In this document: positions 48,271 to 56,091 of the stretch, piece after piece
Position numbering within the stretch: position 1 is the stretch's first letter
Layout of the letters: every line of letters begins with the position of its first letter
Assembly: GCF_014337215.1 (NCBI RefSeq)
Contig: NZ_CP060635.1
Coordinates: 1,315,501-1,379,500, forward strand
Reading direction: 5' to 3'
Length of the DNA: 64,000 bases
DNA from: Wansuia hejianensis
Lineage (GTDB): Bacteria; Bacillota; Clostridia; Lachnospirales; Lachnospiraceae
Notes under the pieces: model-generated
What the model saw: only the letters and a program-made list of their open reading frames with translations
The model's database searches: none
Told to the model about the DNA's origin: nothing
Translations under genes and position numbers: made by a program

Positions 48271-48702
48271 CTAGGCCACTATCATAAATGTCACTTCGGC
48301 TTTGGCCACCATTTTACCGTCAACGCTGGCAATGGCTTCTCCCACGCCCACGGGGCCCTTTTCTTTAATGATCCGGGTTTCCAGCTTCAGCTTATCACCC
48401 GGCTGCACCTGGCCTTTGAAACGGCATTTATCGATTCCGCCAAACAGGGCGATTTTCCCCTTGTTCTCTTCTTTGGAGAGAATCGCCACAGCGCCTACCT
48501 GGGCCAGCGCTTCTATGATCAGCACGCCCGGCATCACCGGCATCTGCGGGAAATGCCCGGCAAAAAAATCTTCCCGGAAGGTAACGCATTTATAGCCTGT
48601 TGCGAACACGCCCGGCTCGAAATCTTCTATATAATCTACCAGCAGGAACGGATGCCTGTGGGGAATAATCGCTTCAATTTCTTTAATACCTAATCTGTTC
48701 AT
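48271..48702 (-). CDS. fabZ: 3-hydroxyacyl-ACP dehydratase FabZ
   Basis: A 143-residue hot-dog-fold dehydratase. IPHRHPFLLVD is the N-terminal signature and FAGHFPQMPVMPGVLIIEALAQ carries the catalytic His and Glu. AAGGAGG 5 bases before the ATG excludes the longer upstream frame, which runs into a repeat. It makes trans-2-enoyl-ACP for FabK. No FabM or FabA-like isomerase is in the cluster, so the source of unsaturated chains is not visible. Confidence 0.95.
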   Translation of the reverse strand: MNRLGIKEIEAIIPHRHPFLLVDYIEDFEPGVFATGYKCVTFREDFFAGHFPQMPVMPGVLIIEALAQVGAVAILSKEENKGKIALFGGIDKCRFKGQVQPGDKLKLETRIIKEKGPVGVGEAIASVDGKMVAKAEVTFMIVA

Positions 48703-48739
48703 GAAAACCTCCTTATAGCGCTGCACAGCAACTGTCCAA

Positions 48740-48798
48740 CAGGCCGGCCGTGCCCCCGCCCGCCAGGGCATGTATTACGGGGTGCCCTGTGGGTATAC
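48740..48798 (-). repeat. Dispersed hairpin repeat, copy B (partial)
   Basis: Begins GTATACCCACAGGGCACCCC on the minus strand, identical to copy A for about 40 bp, then diverges before the GGAACAGC palindrome. Period to copy A is 71 bp. Confidence 0.7.
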
Positions 48799-48800
48799 CT

Positions 48801-48869
48801 TGTGGAACAGCGTCTGCTGTTCCCCCGCCCCGCCAGGGGCATGTATTACGGGGTGCCCTGTGGGTATAC
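48801..48869 (-). repeat. Dispersed hairpin repeat, copy A, overlapping the accB 3' end
   Basis: Minus strand GTATACCCACAGGGCACCCC through GGAACAGC-AGAC-GCTGTTCC. Its first bases encode the last seven residues and stop of accB (VYPQGTP), showing the element lies across the gene end. Confidence 0.75.
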
Positions 48870-49385
48870 TATCCGGAACAGCGGCTGGCCATATTCCACC
48901 GCCTGACCATTTTCCACCAGGATCTCGGCCACTGTCCCGCTGCAGTCACATTCAATTTCATTCATCAGCTTCATTGCCTCTACAATGGCAATCACCTGGC
49001 CTTCTTTTACCTGATCCCCTATTTTAACAAAAGGCGCGGCGTCCTCAGACGGCGCCGTATAGAATACCCCCACCAGTGGAGAAGTCACCAGGCTTCCAGG
49101 CTTTTCTTCCTCCCGGGCTGACGGCTGAACATCAGCGTTCAATGAAGACATCTCCGAGCCGACCGCCGTCAGGGGCTGATGGGCTGATGGCGCCGCCGCA
49201 GTTGGAAGGATTCCCGGCTGGTCTGCTCCCGATGGGGTACCTGCAGGCATTGTAAATGGTTCCGCCAGGCTGCCGCAGCTTTTACCGCTCATGGATATTT
49301 TTACCCCGTTCTCCTCATAGGAAAATTCACCGAGGTTTGATTCTGAAACCGCCTGAATGAGTTGACATAATTCTTCTATTTCCAT
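48846..49385 (-). CDS. accB: Biotin carboxyl carrier protein AccB
   Basis: A 179-residue carrier. The N-terminal EIEELCQLIQAVSESNLGEFSYEENGVKISM is followed by an Ala/Pro/Ser linker (about residues 45-95) and the biotinyl domain (SPLVGVFYTAPSEDAAPFVKIGD, VEAMKLMNEIE with the biotinylated Lys). Most relatives end near PLFRIG; here the last residues PLFRIVYPQGTP come from an overlapping repeat. GGAGGAG ahead of the ATG sets the start. It hands carboxyl groups from AccC to AccDA. Confidence 0.95.
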   Translation of the reverse strand: MEIEELCQLIQAVSESNLGEFSYEENGVKISMSGKSCGSLAEPFTMPAGTPSGADQPGILPTAAAPSAHQPLTAVGSEMSSLNADVQPSAREEEKPGSLVTSPLVGVFYTAPSEDAAPFVKIGDQVKEGQVIAIVEAMKLMNEIECDCSGTVAEILVENGQAVEYGQPLFRIVYPQGTP

Positions 49386-49398
49386 TCCTCTCCTCCTG

Positions 49399-50637
49399 TC
49401 AGTCTTCATATTTCCGGATGAGCAGCGTCGCGTTATGGCCGCCGAAGCCCAGGGAATTGCTAATGGCGTAATTGACCTTCTGCTCCGCAGGAGCGCCGAT
49501 GCAATAGTCCAGATCACATTCCTCATCGGTTTCAGCAGATCCGACTGTCTGATGGATGAAACTGTCCTGGATGCTCCTGACACAGACAACGAATTCCACC
49601 CCACCCGCTGCGCCCAGCAGATGGCCGGTCATGGATTTTGTAGAATTGATTTTCACGCCATAGGCGGCTTCTCCGAACGCCAGTTTAATCGCCTTTGTCT
49701 CTGCCAGGTCATTGAGGTGGGTTCCGGTTCCATGGGCATTGATATAATCTACCTGTTCCGGCGTAATCCCCGCCTCCTTCATGGCCAGAGACATGGCGTG
49801 CGCCGCACCCTCTCCGTCTTCTGACGGCGCGGTGATGTGGTAAGCATCCGCCGTGGCGCCGTAGCCCGCGACCTCTGCCAGGATCTTCGCCCCTCTCTTT
49901 TTCGCATGTTCCAGCTCTTCCAAAACTGCAACGCCAGCTCCCTCCCCAAGCACAAAACCAGCCCTGTCTTTATCAAAGGGAATAGAGGCTCTTGCGGGGT
50001 CCTCACAGGTAGTAAGCGCCGTCATATTCGTAAATCCGGAAACTCCGATGGGCGTAATGGCATTTTCCGCCCCTCCGGCGATCATCACTTCGGCATCTCC
50101 GTACTGGATCGCCCGGAACGCATCTCCGATGCTGTGGGTTCCTGACGCACATGCTGTCACTACATCCGTGCACTTTCCTTTAGCGCCAAGCTGTATGGAT
50201 ACATTGCCGGAAGCCATGTTAGAAATCATCATCGGCACCAGCAAAAGATTCACCCTTGAAGGACCTTTTGTAAGCAGCTTTTCATATTCCCTCTCGATCG
50301 CCTGAAGGCTGCCCACGCCTGAGCCTATAATCACGCCCACGCGATAGGGATCTTCCTCCTCCATCCGGATTCCCGACTGTTGAAAGGCTTCCTTTGCCGC
50401 CGCCACCGCGTACTGAGAAAATGCTTCCATCCTCCGGGCGGCTTTTGCATCCATATAATCCGCCGCCTTAAAATCCTTCACTTCTGCGGCCAGCTTTACT
50501 TTATATTCTGATGTGTCAAATTTTGTAAGCGGTCCGATGCCTGCTTTCCCGGCCCGGATACTCTTCCAGAAATCCTCTACATTATTTCCAATCGGCGTCA
50601 CGGCGCCAAGTCCTGTCACTACAACTCTTCTCTTCAT
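49399..50637 (-). CDS. fabF: 3-oxoacyl-ACP synthase II, FabF
   Basis: A 412-residue condensing enzyme. VVVTGLGAVTPIGN opens it, the active Cys is in VTACASGTHSIG, and the two His are in NAHGTGTHLND and KSMTGHLLGAAGG; NSLGFGGHNA closes it. It elongates acyl-ACP with malonyl-ACP. It lies 12 bp after fabG and 13 bp before accB, so the fab and acc parts are one transcript. Confidence 0.96.
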   Translation of the reverse strand: MKRRVVVTGLGAVTPIGNNVEDFWKSIRAGKAGIGPLTKFDTSEYKVKLAAEVKDFKAADYMDAKAARRMEAFSQYAVAAAKEAFQQSGIRMEEEDPYRVGVIIGSGVGSLQAIEREYEKLLTKGPSRVNLLLVPMMISNMASGNVSIQLGAKGKCTDVVTACASGTHSIGDAFRAIQYGDAEVMIAGGAENAITPIGVSGFTNMTALTTCEDPARASIPFDKDRAGFVLGEGAGVAVLEELEHAKKRGAKILAEVAGYGATADAYHITAPSEDGEGAAHAMSLAMKEAGITPEQVDYINAHGTGTHLNDLAETKAIKLAFGEAAYGVKINSTKSMTGHLLGAAGGVEFVVCVRSIQDSFIHQTVGSAETDEECDLDYCIGAPAEQKVNYAISNSLGFGGHNATLLIRKYED

Positions 50638-50649
50638 GCTTTCCCTCCT

Positions 50650-51390
50650 TCACATTGCCATGCCGCCGTCTACGCACAACACCTGCCCGGTAATGTATCC
50701 CGCGGCGTCTGACGTGAGAAATCCAACGGCAGCCGCCACATCCTCCGGGTGCCCGAACGTACCCAGCGGGATTCCTTTTCTGGCGCTTTCCTGTACCTCT
50801 TCCGGCAGCGCTCCTGTCATCTCTGTCTCGATGAAGCCCGGAGCCACCGCATTCACTGTAATGCCTCTGGGCGCCAGCTCCTGGGCCACTGATTTCGTCA
50901 GGCCGATCACTCCGGCTTTTGACGCGCTGTAATTGGACTGCCCGCCGTTCCCATGAATGCCGACTACAGAGGCCATGTTCACGATCCGCCCTTTTCTCTG
51001 CTTCACCATCTGACGGGCGGCAAAACGAATGGTATTAAAAGTACCTTTCAGGTTCACTTCCAGAACCTGGTCAAAGGCCTCTTCTTTCATCTGCATAATC
51101 AGATAATCCCTGGTGATTCCTGCGTTATTCACCAGGATATCCAGCCTCCCGTAATCACGGACGACCTGTTTGATAAAGGCTTCACAGTCCTCATACCGGG
51201 ACACATCGCACTGGAACAGCGCCGCTTCCCCTCCTGCAGCCTCAATTTCTTTTTTCACCGCCTCGGCCTTCTCTGCCGAGCCATTATAGTTAATTACAGT
51301 CAGATTCCCACGGCCGGCCAGCTCCAGGGCCACCGCGCGGCCGATTCCCCGGGACGCGCCCGTCACCACTGCTATACTCTTTTCTGTCAT
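50650..51390 (-). CDS. fabG: 3-oxoacyl-ACP reductase FabG
   Basis: A 246-residue short-chain dehydrogenase. TGASRGIGRAVA binds NADPH, NNAGITRD, MASVVGI and YSASKAGVIGLTKS give the Asn-Ser-Tyr-Lys tetrad, and the end ITGQVLCVDGGMAM is typical of FabG. AGGAGG 5 bases ahead fixes the ATG, ruling out 14 extra codons. It follows fabD by 10 bp. Confidence 0.96.
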   Translation of the reverse strand: MTEKSIAVVTGASRGIGRAVALELAGRGNLTVINYNGSAEKAEAVKKEIEAAGGEAALFQCDVSRYEDCEAFIKQVVRDYGRLDILVNNAGITRDYLIMQMKEEAFDQVLEVNLKGTFNTIRFAARQMVKQRKGRIVNMASVVGIHGNGGQSNYSASKAGVIGLTKSVAQELAPRGITVNAVAPGFIETEMTGALPEEVQESARKGIPLGTFGHPEDVAAAVGFLTSDAAGYITGQVLCVDGGMAM

Positions 51391-51400
51391 GAGATCCTCC

Positions 51401-52321
51401 TTACGCCAGGGCTGCCGCAGCCTGATCCACATCTTCCAGGCAGCTCACATTATAAACAACTGCATTTCTATCTATTTTCTTCAGAAAACCCGCCAGTGTC
51501 TTTCCAGGCCCGATTTCCACAAAGGTATCCACTCCGTCCCTCAACATGTATTCCACAGATTGCTGCCAGCGCACAGAAGATGAAACCTGGACTTTTAAAA
51601 GCTCTTTCGCTTCCCGGATGTCCGTGACCGGCTTTGCCGTCACATTGGTCACATAGGGAATGGACAGTTCCGTAAACCGCACCTGTTCCAGCGCTTCCAG
51701 CAGCTTCTCTCCGGCGGGACGAAGCAGCGGCGAATGGAAGGGCCCGCTGACATTCAGCGGAAGCACCCGTCTGGCTCCATTCTCCTTCAGGGCAGCGGAC
51801 GCGCTGTCAACAGCTCCGGCTTCCCCGGTAATCACAATCTGGCCAGGGCAGTTATAGTTGGCGATCCACACGCCCTCCAGACTCTGCAGCGTCTCTTCTA
51901 TAGCTGACGCCGCCATTCCGAGGACGGCCGCCATGGCTCCCTTCCCCGCCGGGACCGTGTCCTGCATGAGTATCCCACGGGCCCGCACGGTCTTTATGGC
52001 GTCTGCCGCGGACATTCCCCCTGCGGTGTAAATCGCACAGTATTCTCCCAGGCTCAGGCCGGCAGCTATATCTGCCTTTATCCCGGACGCTCTAACCACT
52101 CGTTCCATAGCCAGGCAAGTCGTTACCAGGGCCGCCTGGGTATATTCGGTCAGATCCAGGCAGTCGTTTTCCTCAAAACACAGTTTTTTCATATCCATAG
52201 ACAGCAGTTCCGACGCACAGTCAAATATTTCTGCCGCCAAAGGGCTGTTTTCATAAAAATCTTTTCCCATTCCCGGCTTCTGGGCTCCCTGTCCCGGAAA
52301 AAGAAATGCCGTTTTACTCAT
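51401..52321 (-). CDS. fabD: Malonyl-CoA:ACP transacylase FabD
   Basis: A 306-residue transacylase. FLFPGQGAQKPGMGKDF opens it; the nucleophile Ser lies in AAGLSLGEYCAI, where the usual GHSLGE has Leu in place of His; the catalytic His is in SGPFHSPLL. It loads malonate on ACP. The start overlaps fabK by 8 bp. Confidence 0.95.
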   Translation of the reverse strand: MSKTAFLFPGQGAQKPGMGKDFYENSPLAAEIFDCASELLSMDMKKLCFEENDCLDLTEYTQAALVTTCLAMERVVRASGIKADIAAGLSLGEYCAIYTAGGMSAADAIKTVRARGILMQDTVPAGKGAMAAVLGMAASAIEETLQSLEGVWIANYNCPGQIVITGEAGAVDSASAALKENGARRVLPLNVSGPFHSPLLRPAGEKLLEALEQVRFTELSIPYVTNVTAKPVTDIREAKELLKVQVSSSVRWQQSVEYMLRDGVDTFVEIGPGKTLAGFLKKIDRNAVVYNVSCLEDVDQAAAALA

Positions 52322-53252
52322 AAATGCCAGTTCCTTTCATCAATTCATCTGTCTCGCTCACCAGGCGCTGAATCACCTCCGCACAGGTCGGCTCATCATG
52401 GATCAGTCCTGCAATCTGTCCTGACATCATACTTCCTGTCTGCGTGTCTCCCTCAGTCACTGCCCTTCTCAGGCCGCCGACGGTGAGTTCTTCCAGCTCC
52501 TCAAAGGTGGCTCCGTTCTTTTCCAGCTCCAGATATTTCTTTGTGACTGCATTCCTGAGGACACGTACCGGATGTCCGGTCGTCCTTCCGGTGACCCGGG
52601 TATCTATATCCTTCGCTTTTAAGATGTACTGTTTATAATTTTCATGGACGACCGCGTCTTTCGTAGCCACAAACCGAGTGCCCAGCTGTACGCCTCTGGC
52701 GCCCAGCATGAAGGCTGCCGCAACACCACGGCCGTCGGCGATACCTCCGGCCGCAATTACCGGGATTTTCACCGCATCCGCCACCTGGGGAACCAGCACC
52801 ATGGTGGTCGTCTCTCCTATATGGCCGCCGGACTCCGTACCCTCCGCAACGACAGCATCTACCCCTGCCTTTTCCATCATCCTGGCCATAGCAACAGACG
52901 CTACTACCGGAATAATCCTGATCTCTGCACGCTTCCAAAGTTCCAGATATTTGCCCGGATTGCCGGCGCCTGTAGTCACTACCTTAACGCCTTCCTCCGC
53001 TACCACCTGTGCAACCTCATCCGCATAAGGGCTCATCAGCATGATATTCACGCCAAATGGTTTTTCTGTCAGTTTCTTCGCCTCACGGATCTGTTCACGA
53101 ACCCATTCGGCCGGGGCATTCGCCGCTCCTATCAGACCCAGGCCGCCAGCCTCAGATACGGCCGCTGCCAGCTTGTGCTCAGCCACCCAGGCCATCCCTC
53201 CCTGGATGATCGGATATTCAATTCCCAATAATTGCGATACTTCTGTCTTCAT
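52314..53252 (-). CDS. fabK: Enoyl-ACP reductase II, FabK (flavoprotein)
   Basis: A 312-residue FMN-dependent TIM-barrel enzyme. IEYPIIQGGMAWVAEHKLAAAVSEAGGLGLIG, the GTESGGHIGE motif, VIAAGGIADGRGVAAAFMLGARGVQLGTRF are the FabK/2-nitropropane dioxygenase family signatures. As the only enoyl reductase in the cluster it completes each elongation cycle; FabK enzymes are insensitive to triclosan. AAGGA precedes the ATG. Confidence 0.95.
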   Translation of the reverse strand: MKTEVSQLLGIEYPIIQGGMAWVAEHKLAAAVSEAGGLGLIGAANAPAEWVREQIREAKKLTEKPFGVNIMLMSPYADEVAQVVAEEGVKVVTTGAGNPGKYLELWKRAEIRIIPVVASVAMARMMEKAGVDAVVAEGTESGGHIGETTTMVLVPQVADAVKIPVIAAGGIADGRGVAAAFMLGARGVQLGTRFVATKDAVVHENYKQYILKAKDIDTRVTGRTTGHPVRVLRNAVTKKYLELEKNGATFEELEELTVGGLRRAVTEGDTQTGSMMSGQIAGLIHDEPTCAEVIQRLVSETDELMKGTGIYE

Positions 53253-53301
53253 TTTAAATCCTTTCTCAATTTAATGTTATTACTTCGACTATCCGCCTGC
53301 T

Positions 53302-54261
53302 TTACTGCCATTCCAGATAGGCGGCGCCCCAGGAAAGGCCGGCTCCAAAACCGCACATGATCAGCTTCTGGCCCTTCAGAAGTTTCCCCTTCCGGTTCAG
53401 CTCATCCAGCAGGATCGGCACCGTGCCCGACGACGTATTCGCATACTCCGCCACATTCATCGGAAATCTGCTGATATCCAGCCCCATCCTCCTGGCAATC
53501 GCTTCGATAATCCGGCCATTTGCCTGGTGCAAAAGGTAAGCGTCGATCTCTTCCGGCTTCAGGGAAACCTTTTCCAGCAGCTCATGAAGGACGGCCGGCA
53601 CCTTCATAGAGGCAAACTTAAAAATCTCTTTTCCGTCCATCTGCATATAGGTTTCTTCCCGCGGCGGGCAATTTTCTTGATTCCTGCTCTGACAGGTCAT
53701 CGAGCCGCCTCTGTTCCCGTCCGAATGCATGGCGAACTCAAAGGGGACGCCCTCCGCCGCCTGGACCACAGCCGCCCCGGCCCCGTCTCCAAAGAGGATA
53801 CAGCTGCTCCGGTCTTTCCAATTCGTCAGATCGGAGAGGCAGTCCGCGCCAATGATCAGAACCGTCCTGCACATCCCCGACATGATATGCGCCTGGGCGG
53901 CATTATAGACAAATACAAACCCGCTGCAGGCCGCATTCAGGTCATAGCAGACCGCATTGACCGCACCGATCAGTCCCTGCACCGCACAGGCCGCACAGGG
54001 CAGGATAACATTCGAGGAAATGCTCGACAAGAGGATCATATCAAGCTCCTCTGCCGCGATTCCCGCCATATCCAGCGCCCGCCTGCCGGCTTCCGCTGCC
54101 AGGGTCACCGTCGTCTCCCCTCCGGAAATAATATGTCTCCGCGCGATCCCTGTGCGCTCGCGAATCCATTCGTCATTAGTCTCAACCATCTTAGACAGGT
54201 CATCATTACTGACGACTCTTTCAGGCACACAGGCGCCTGTTCCAATAATTCTTCCAGTCAT
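53302..54261 (-). CDS. fabH: 3-oxoacyl-ACP synthase III, FabH
   Basis: A 319-residue initiating condensing enzyme. GTGACVPERVVSNDDL and TNDEWIRERTGI open it; Cys is in DLNAACSGFVF, His in LLHQANGRIIEAI, Asn in EYANTSSGT. It joins acetyl-CoA (or branched acyl-CoA) with malonyl-ACP. GGAG 7 bases ahead sets the start; the longer frame would begin in the leader. It heads the fab transcript. In many clostridia acpP lies after fabH, but the 49-bp gap to fabK has no room for it. Confidence 0.95.
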   Translation of the reverse strand: MTGRIIGTGACVPERVVSNDDLSKMVETNDEWIRERTGIARRHIISGGETTVTLAAEAGRRALDMAGIAAEELDMILLSSISSNVILPCAACAVQGLIGAVNAVCYDLNAACSGFVFVYNAAQAHIMSGMCRTVLIIGADCLSDLTNWKDRSSCILFGDGAGAAVVQAAEGVPFEFAMHSDGNRGGSMTCQSRNQENCPPREETYMQMDGKEIFKFASMKVPAVLHELLEKVSLKPEEIDAYLLHQANGRIIEAIARRMGLDISRFPMNVAEYANTSSGTVPILLDELNRKGKLLKGQKLIMCGFGAGLSWGAAYLEWQ

Positions 54262-54326
54262 ATCTAATCTCCATTTTCCATATACTATGAAAGCACCGGA
54301 CGGCAAATATGCTTTTACTATAAAAT

Positions 54327-54368
54327 AGTTTGATAGTTAAAGTATATAAGAATTCCTGGATTTGTCAA
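54327..54368 (-). promoter_or_regulatory. fab operon promoter and candidate FabT box
   Basis: Minus strand TTGACA (54363-54368), 16 bp, TATACT (54341-54346). Overlapping the -10 is AGTTTGATAGTTAAAGT (54327-54343), an imperfect palindrome like FabT sites. Confidence 0.6.
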
Positions 54369-54390
54369 GAAAAAATTATGTCGAACTATC

Positions 54391-54418
54391 TTGACATCTG
54401 TCGAATCAACGGTATAAT
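54391..54418 (+). promoter_or_regulatory. Promoter of the acyltransferase operon
   Basis: Plus strand TTGACA, 16 bp, TATAAT. A direct repeat TGTCGAA occurs at 54379 and 54399, 20 bp apart, bracketing the -35. It is divergent from the fab promoter. Confidence 0.7.
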
Positions 54419-54472
54419 TAACATAAGCAGGTGCTCACTGTAGTTCCTGCCTTTATTTAACTGATCAATCAA

Positions 54473-54507
54473 GTCAAATACTCCGCCGTCTCGACGGGGT
54501 ATTCGAC
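54473..54507 (+). other. Leader hairpin of the acyltransferase operon
   Basis: GTCAAATAC pairs with GTATTCGAC (one mismatch) outside a CCGTC/GACGG stem-loop. It lies about 85 bases before the MBOAT gene. No T-tract follows, and it does not match a riboswitch class I know. Confidence 0.45.
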
Positions 54508-54594
54508 TCTCGCGGCATGCGACGGACAGGAACGCAGCTATTACCTCCCGTCTCCTTGCCCGCTGAAATTAAGGGGTCGTTTTCTGAGGGGATT

Positions 54595-56028
54595 ATGATA
54601 TTTTCAAGCTTATTTTTTATTCTGTTCTTTTTACCACTATGTCTGCTGATTTATTATAAGATGCCTGATATTGAGAGAAAAAACAGGGTTCTTCTCATTT
54701 TCTCTCTGGTTTTTTATGCCTGGGGAGGCGTGCGCTATCTGCTGCTTCTTTTTGCAATGACGGCCGTCGGCTGGTTCTTCGCGCTCCAGATACAGAAGTA
54801 CGATAAGAATCATAAGCTCCGCAAGCGCTGGCTGGTTTCATCCATTGCCATTCTGCTGGCAGTGCTCGGAATCTTTAAATATACCGGTTTCTTCCTGGGC
54901 ACCTTCGGCGCATTGTTCCGCCAGGACTGGAAGTTCCTGCAGTTCGCGCTGCCGCTTGGAATCTCCTTCTACACCTTTAAGCTGATTTCCTACATAGCGG
55001 ATGTTTATAATGAGAAAACCGAGGCTGAAAAAAGCTACTGGATCATGCTGCTGTACACCGGACTGTTCCATCACTGCATGGCCGGCCCTATTGTACGGTA
55101 TACTTCCATTAAGAATGAACTGACAGACCGGAAGATTTCCATAGAAGCCATCGCCGCCGGCATCTACCGCTTCTGCATCGGACTAGCCAAAAAATCCATA
55201 CTTGCCAATCACTGCGGTGTGCTTGCAGACTCACTGCTACCCCTCTCCAGCGATCTGACTACAATTCCGGCAGCCGGTATCTGGCTGGGAGCACTGTTTT
55301 ATATGCTGCAGATTTATCTGGATTTTTCGGCCTATTCCGATATGGCGATCGGCCTGGGCTGGATGATTGGGTTTCATTATGAAGAGAACTTTAACTATCC
55401 CTATATTGCCAGTTCCGTCAAGGACTTCTGGAAACGCTGGCACATATCGCTGAGCACTTTTTTCCGGGATTATGTCTATATCCCCCTGGGAGGAAGCCGC
55501 TGCAGCCTGCGGCGCACCACGCTGAACCTGCTGGCTGTCTGGGCTTTGACCGGGCTCTGGCACGGCGCAAGCTGGAACTATGTACTGTGGGGGCTGTACT
55601 ATTTTGCCTTCATCGTATTTGAAAACTGGCGCCGCAAGAAGGAGTTTAAGCCCTGGCATCCGGTGCTGAATCATGTGTACACCCTTGCCGTGGTATATGT
55701 GGGCTGGATCTTCTTCCGGTTTGAGAATTTTTCAAACCTCGGCACCGCGTTTCTGGGAATGTTCGGCCTGAATCAGAACGGCTTTTCCAACACGAGCGTG
55801 GCAATTACACTGGAAAATAACATCTTTTTCCTGATCTTCGCGATCCTGGCCGTCACTCCGCTGTTCGGCCGTCTGCGAAGTTACGCGGAGAATTATTTAA
55901 AAAGCAGAGGCCAGTCCCAGGTTCCTGTACATGCCGGTAAGCTGGTGATCGCCGTTCTGCTTCTGTTACTGTCCATCCTCGCGCTGGTTGGCAACAGTTA
56001 CAGCCCGTTCCTTTATTATCAGTTTTAA
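54595..56028 (+). CDS. MBOAT-family membrane O-acyltransferase (AlgI-like)
   Basis: A 477-residue protein with about eleven hydrophobic helices. FWKRWHISLSTFFRDYVYIPLGGSR and the later LTGLWHGASWNYVLWGLYY carry the two conserved His of MBOAT enzymes. With the following DHHW protein it forms the AlgI/AlgJ-type pair that moves acyl (usually acetyl) groups across the membrane onto an exported polysaccharide. GAGGGG ahead of the ATG sets the start; the preceding leader is about 170 bases. Confidence 0.93.
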   Translation: MIFSSLFFILFFLPLCLLIYYKMPDIERKNRVLLIFSLVFYAWGGVRYLLLLFAMTAVGWFFALQIQKYDKNHKLRKRWLVSSIAILLAVLGIFKYTGFFLGTFGALFRQDWKFLQFALPLGISFYTFKLISYIADVYNEKTEAEKSYWIMLLYTGLFHHCMAGPIVRYTSIKNELTDRKISIEAIAAGIYRFCIGLAKKSILANHCGVLADSLLPLSSDLTTIPAAGIWLGALFYMLQIYLDFSAYSDMAIGLGWMIGFHYEENFNYPYIASSVKDFWKRWHISLSTFFRDYVYIPLGGSRCSLRRTTLNLLAVWALTGLWHGASWNYVLWGLYYFAFIVFENWRRKKEFKPWHPVLNHVYTLAVVYVGWIFFRFENFSNLGTAFLGMFGLNQNGFSNTSVAITLENNIFFLIFAILAVTPLFGRLRSYAENYLKSRGQSQVPVHAGKLVIAVLLLLLSILALVGNSYSPFLYYQF

Positions 56029-56091
56029 CAGCAACCGGCCGGCTACCCACCCCTGACATCAGGCGCCGCAGCCGCACCACTGGAGGAAACA

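Noticed and set aside
54419..54594. Riboswitch (for example cyclic-di-GMP) in the acyltransferase leader
   Set aside because: A long hairpin is present but the conserved bases of riboswitch classes I know were not found.
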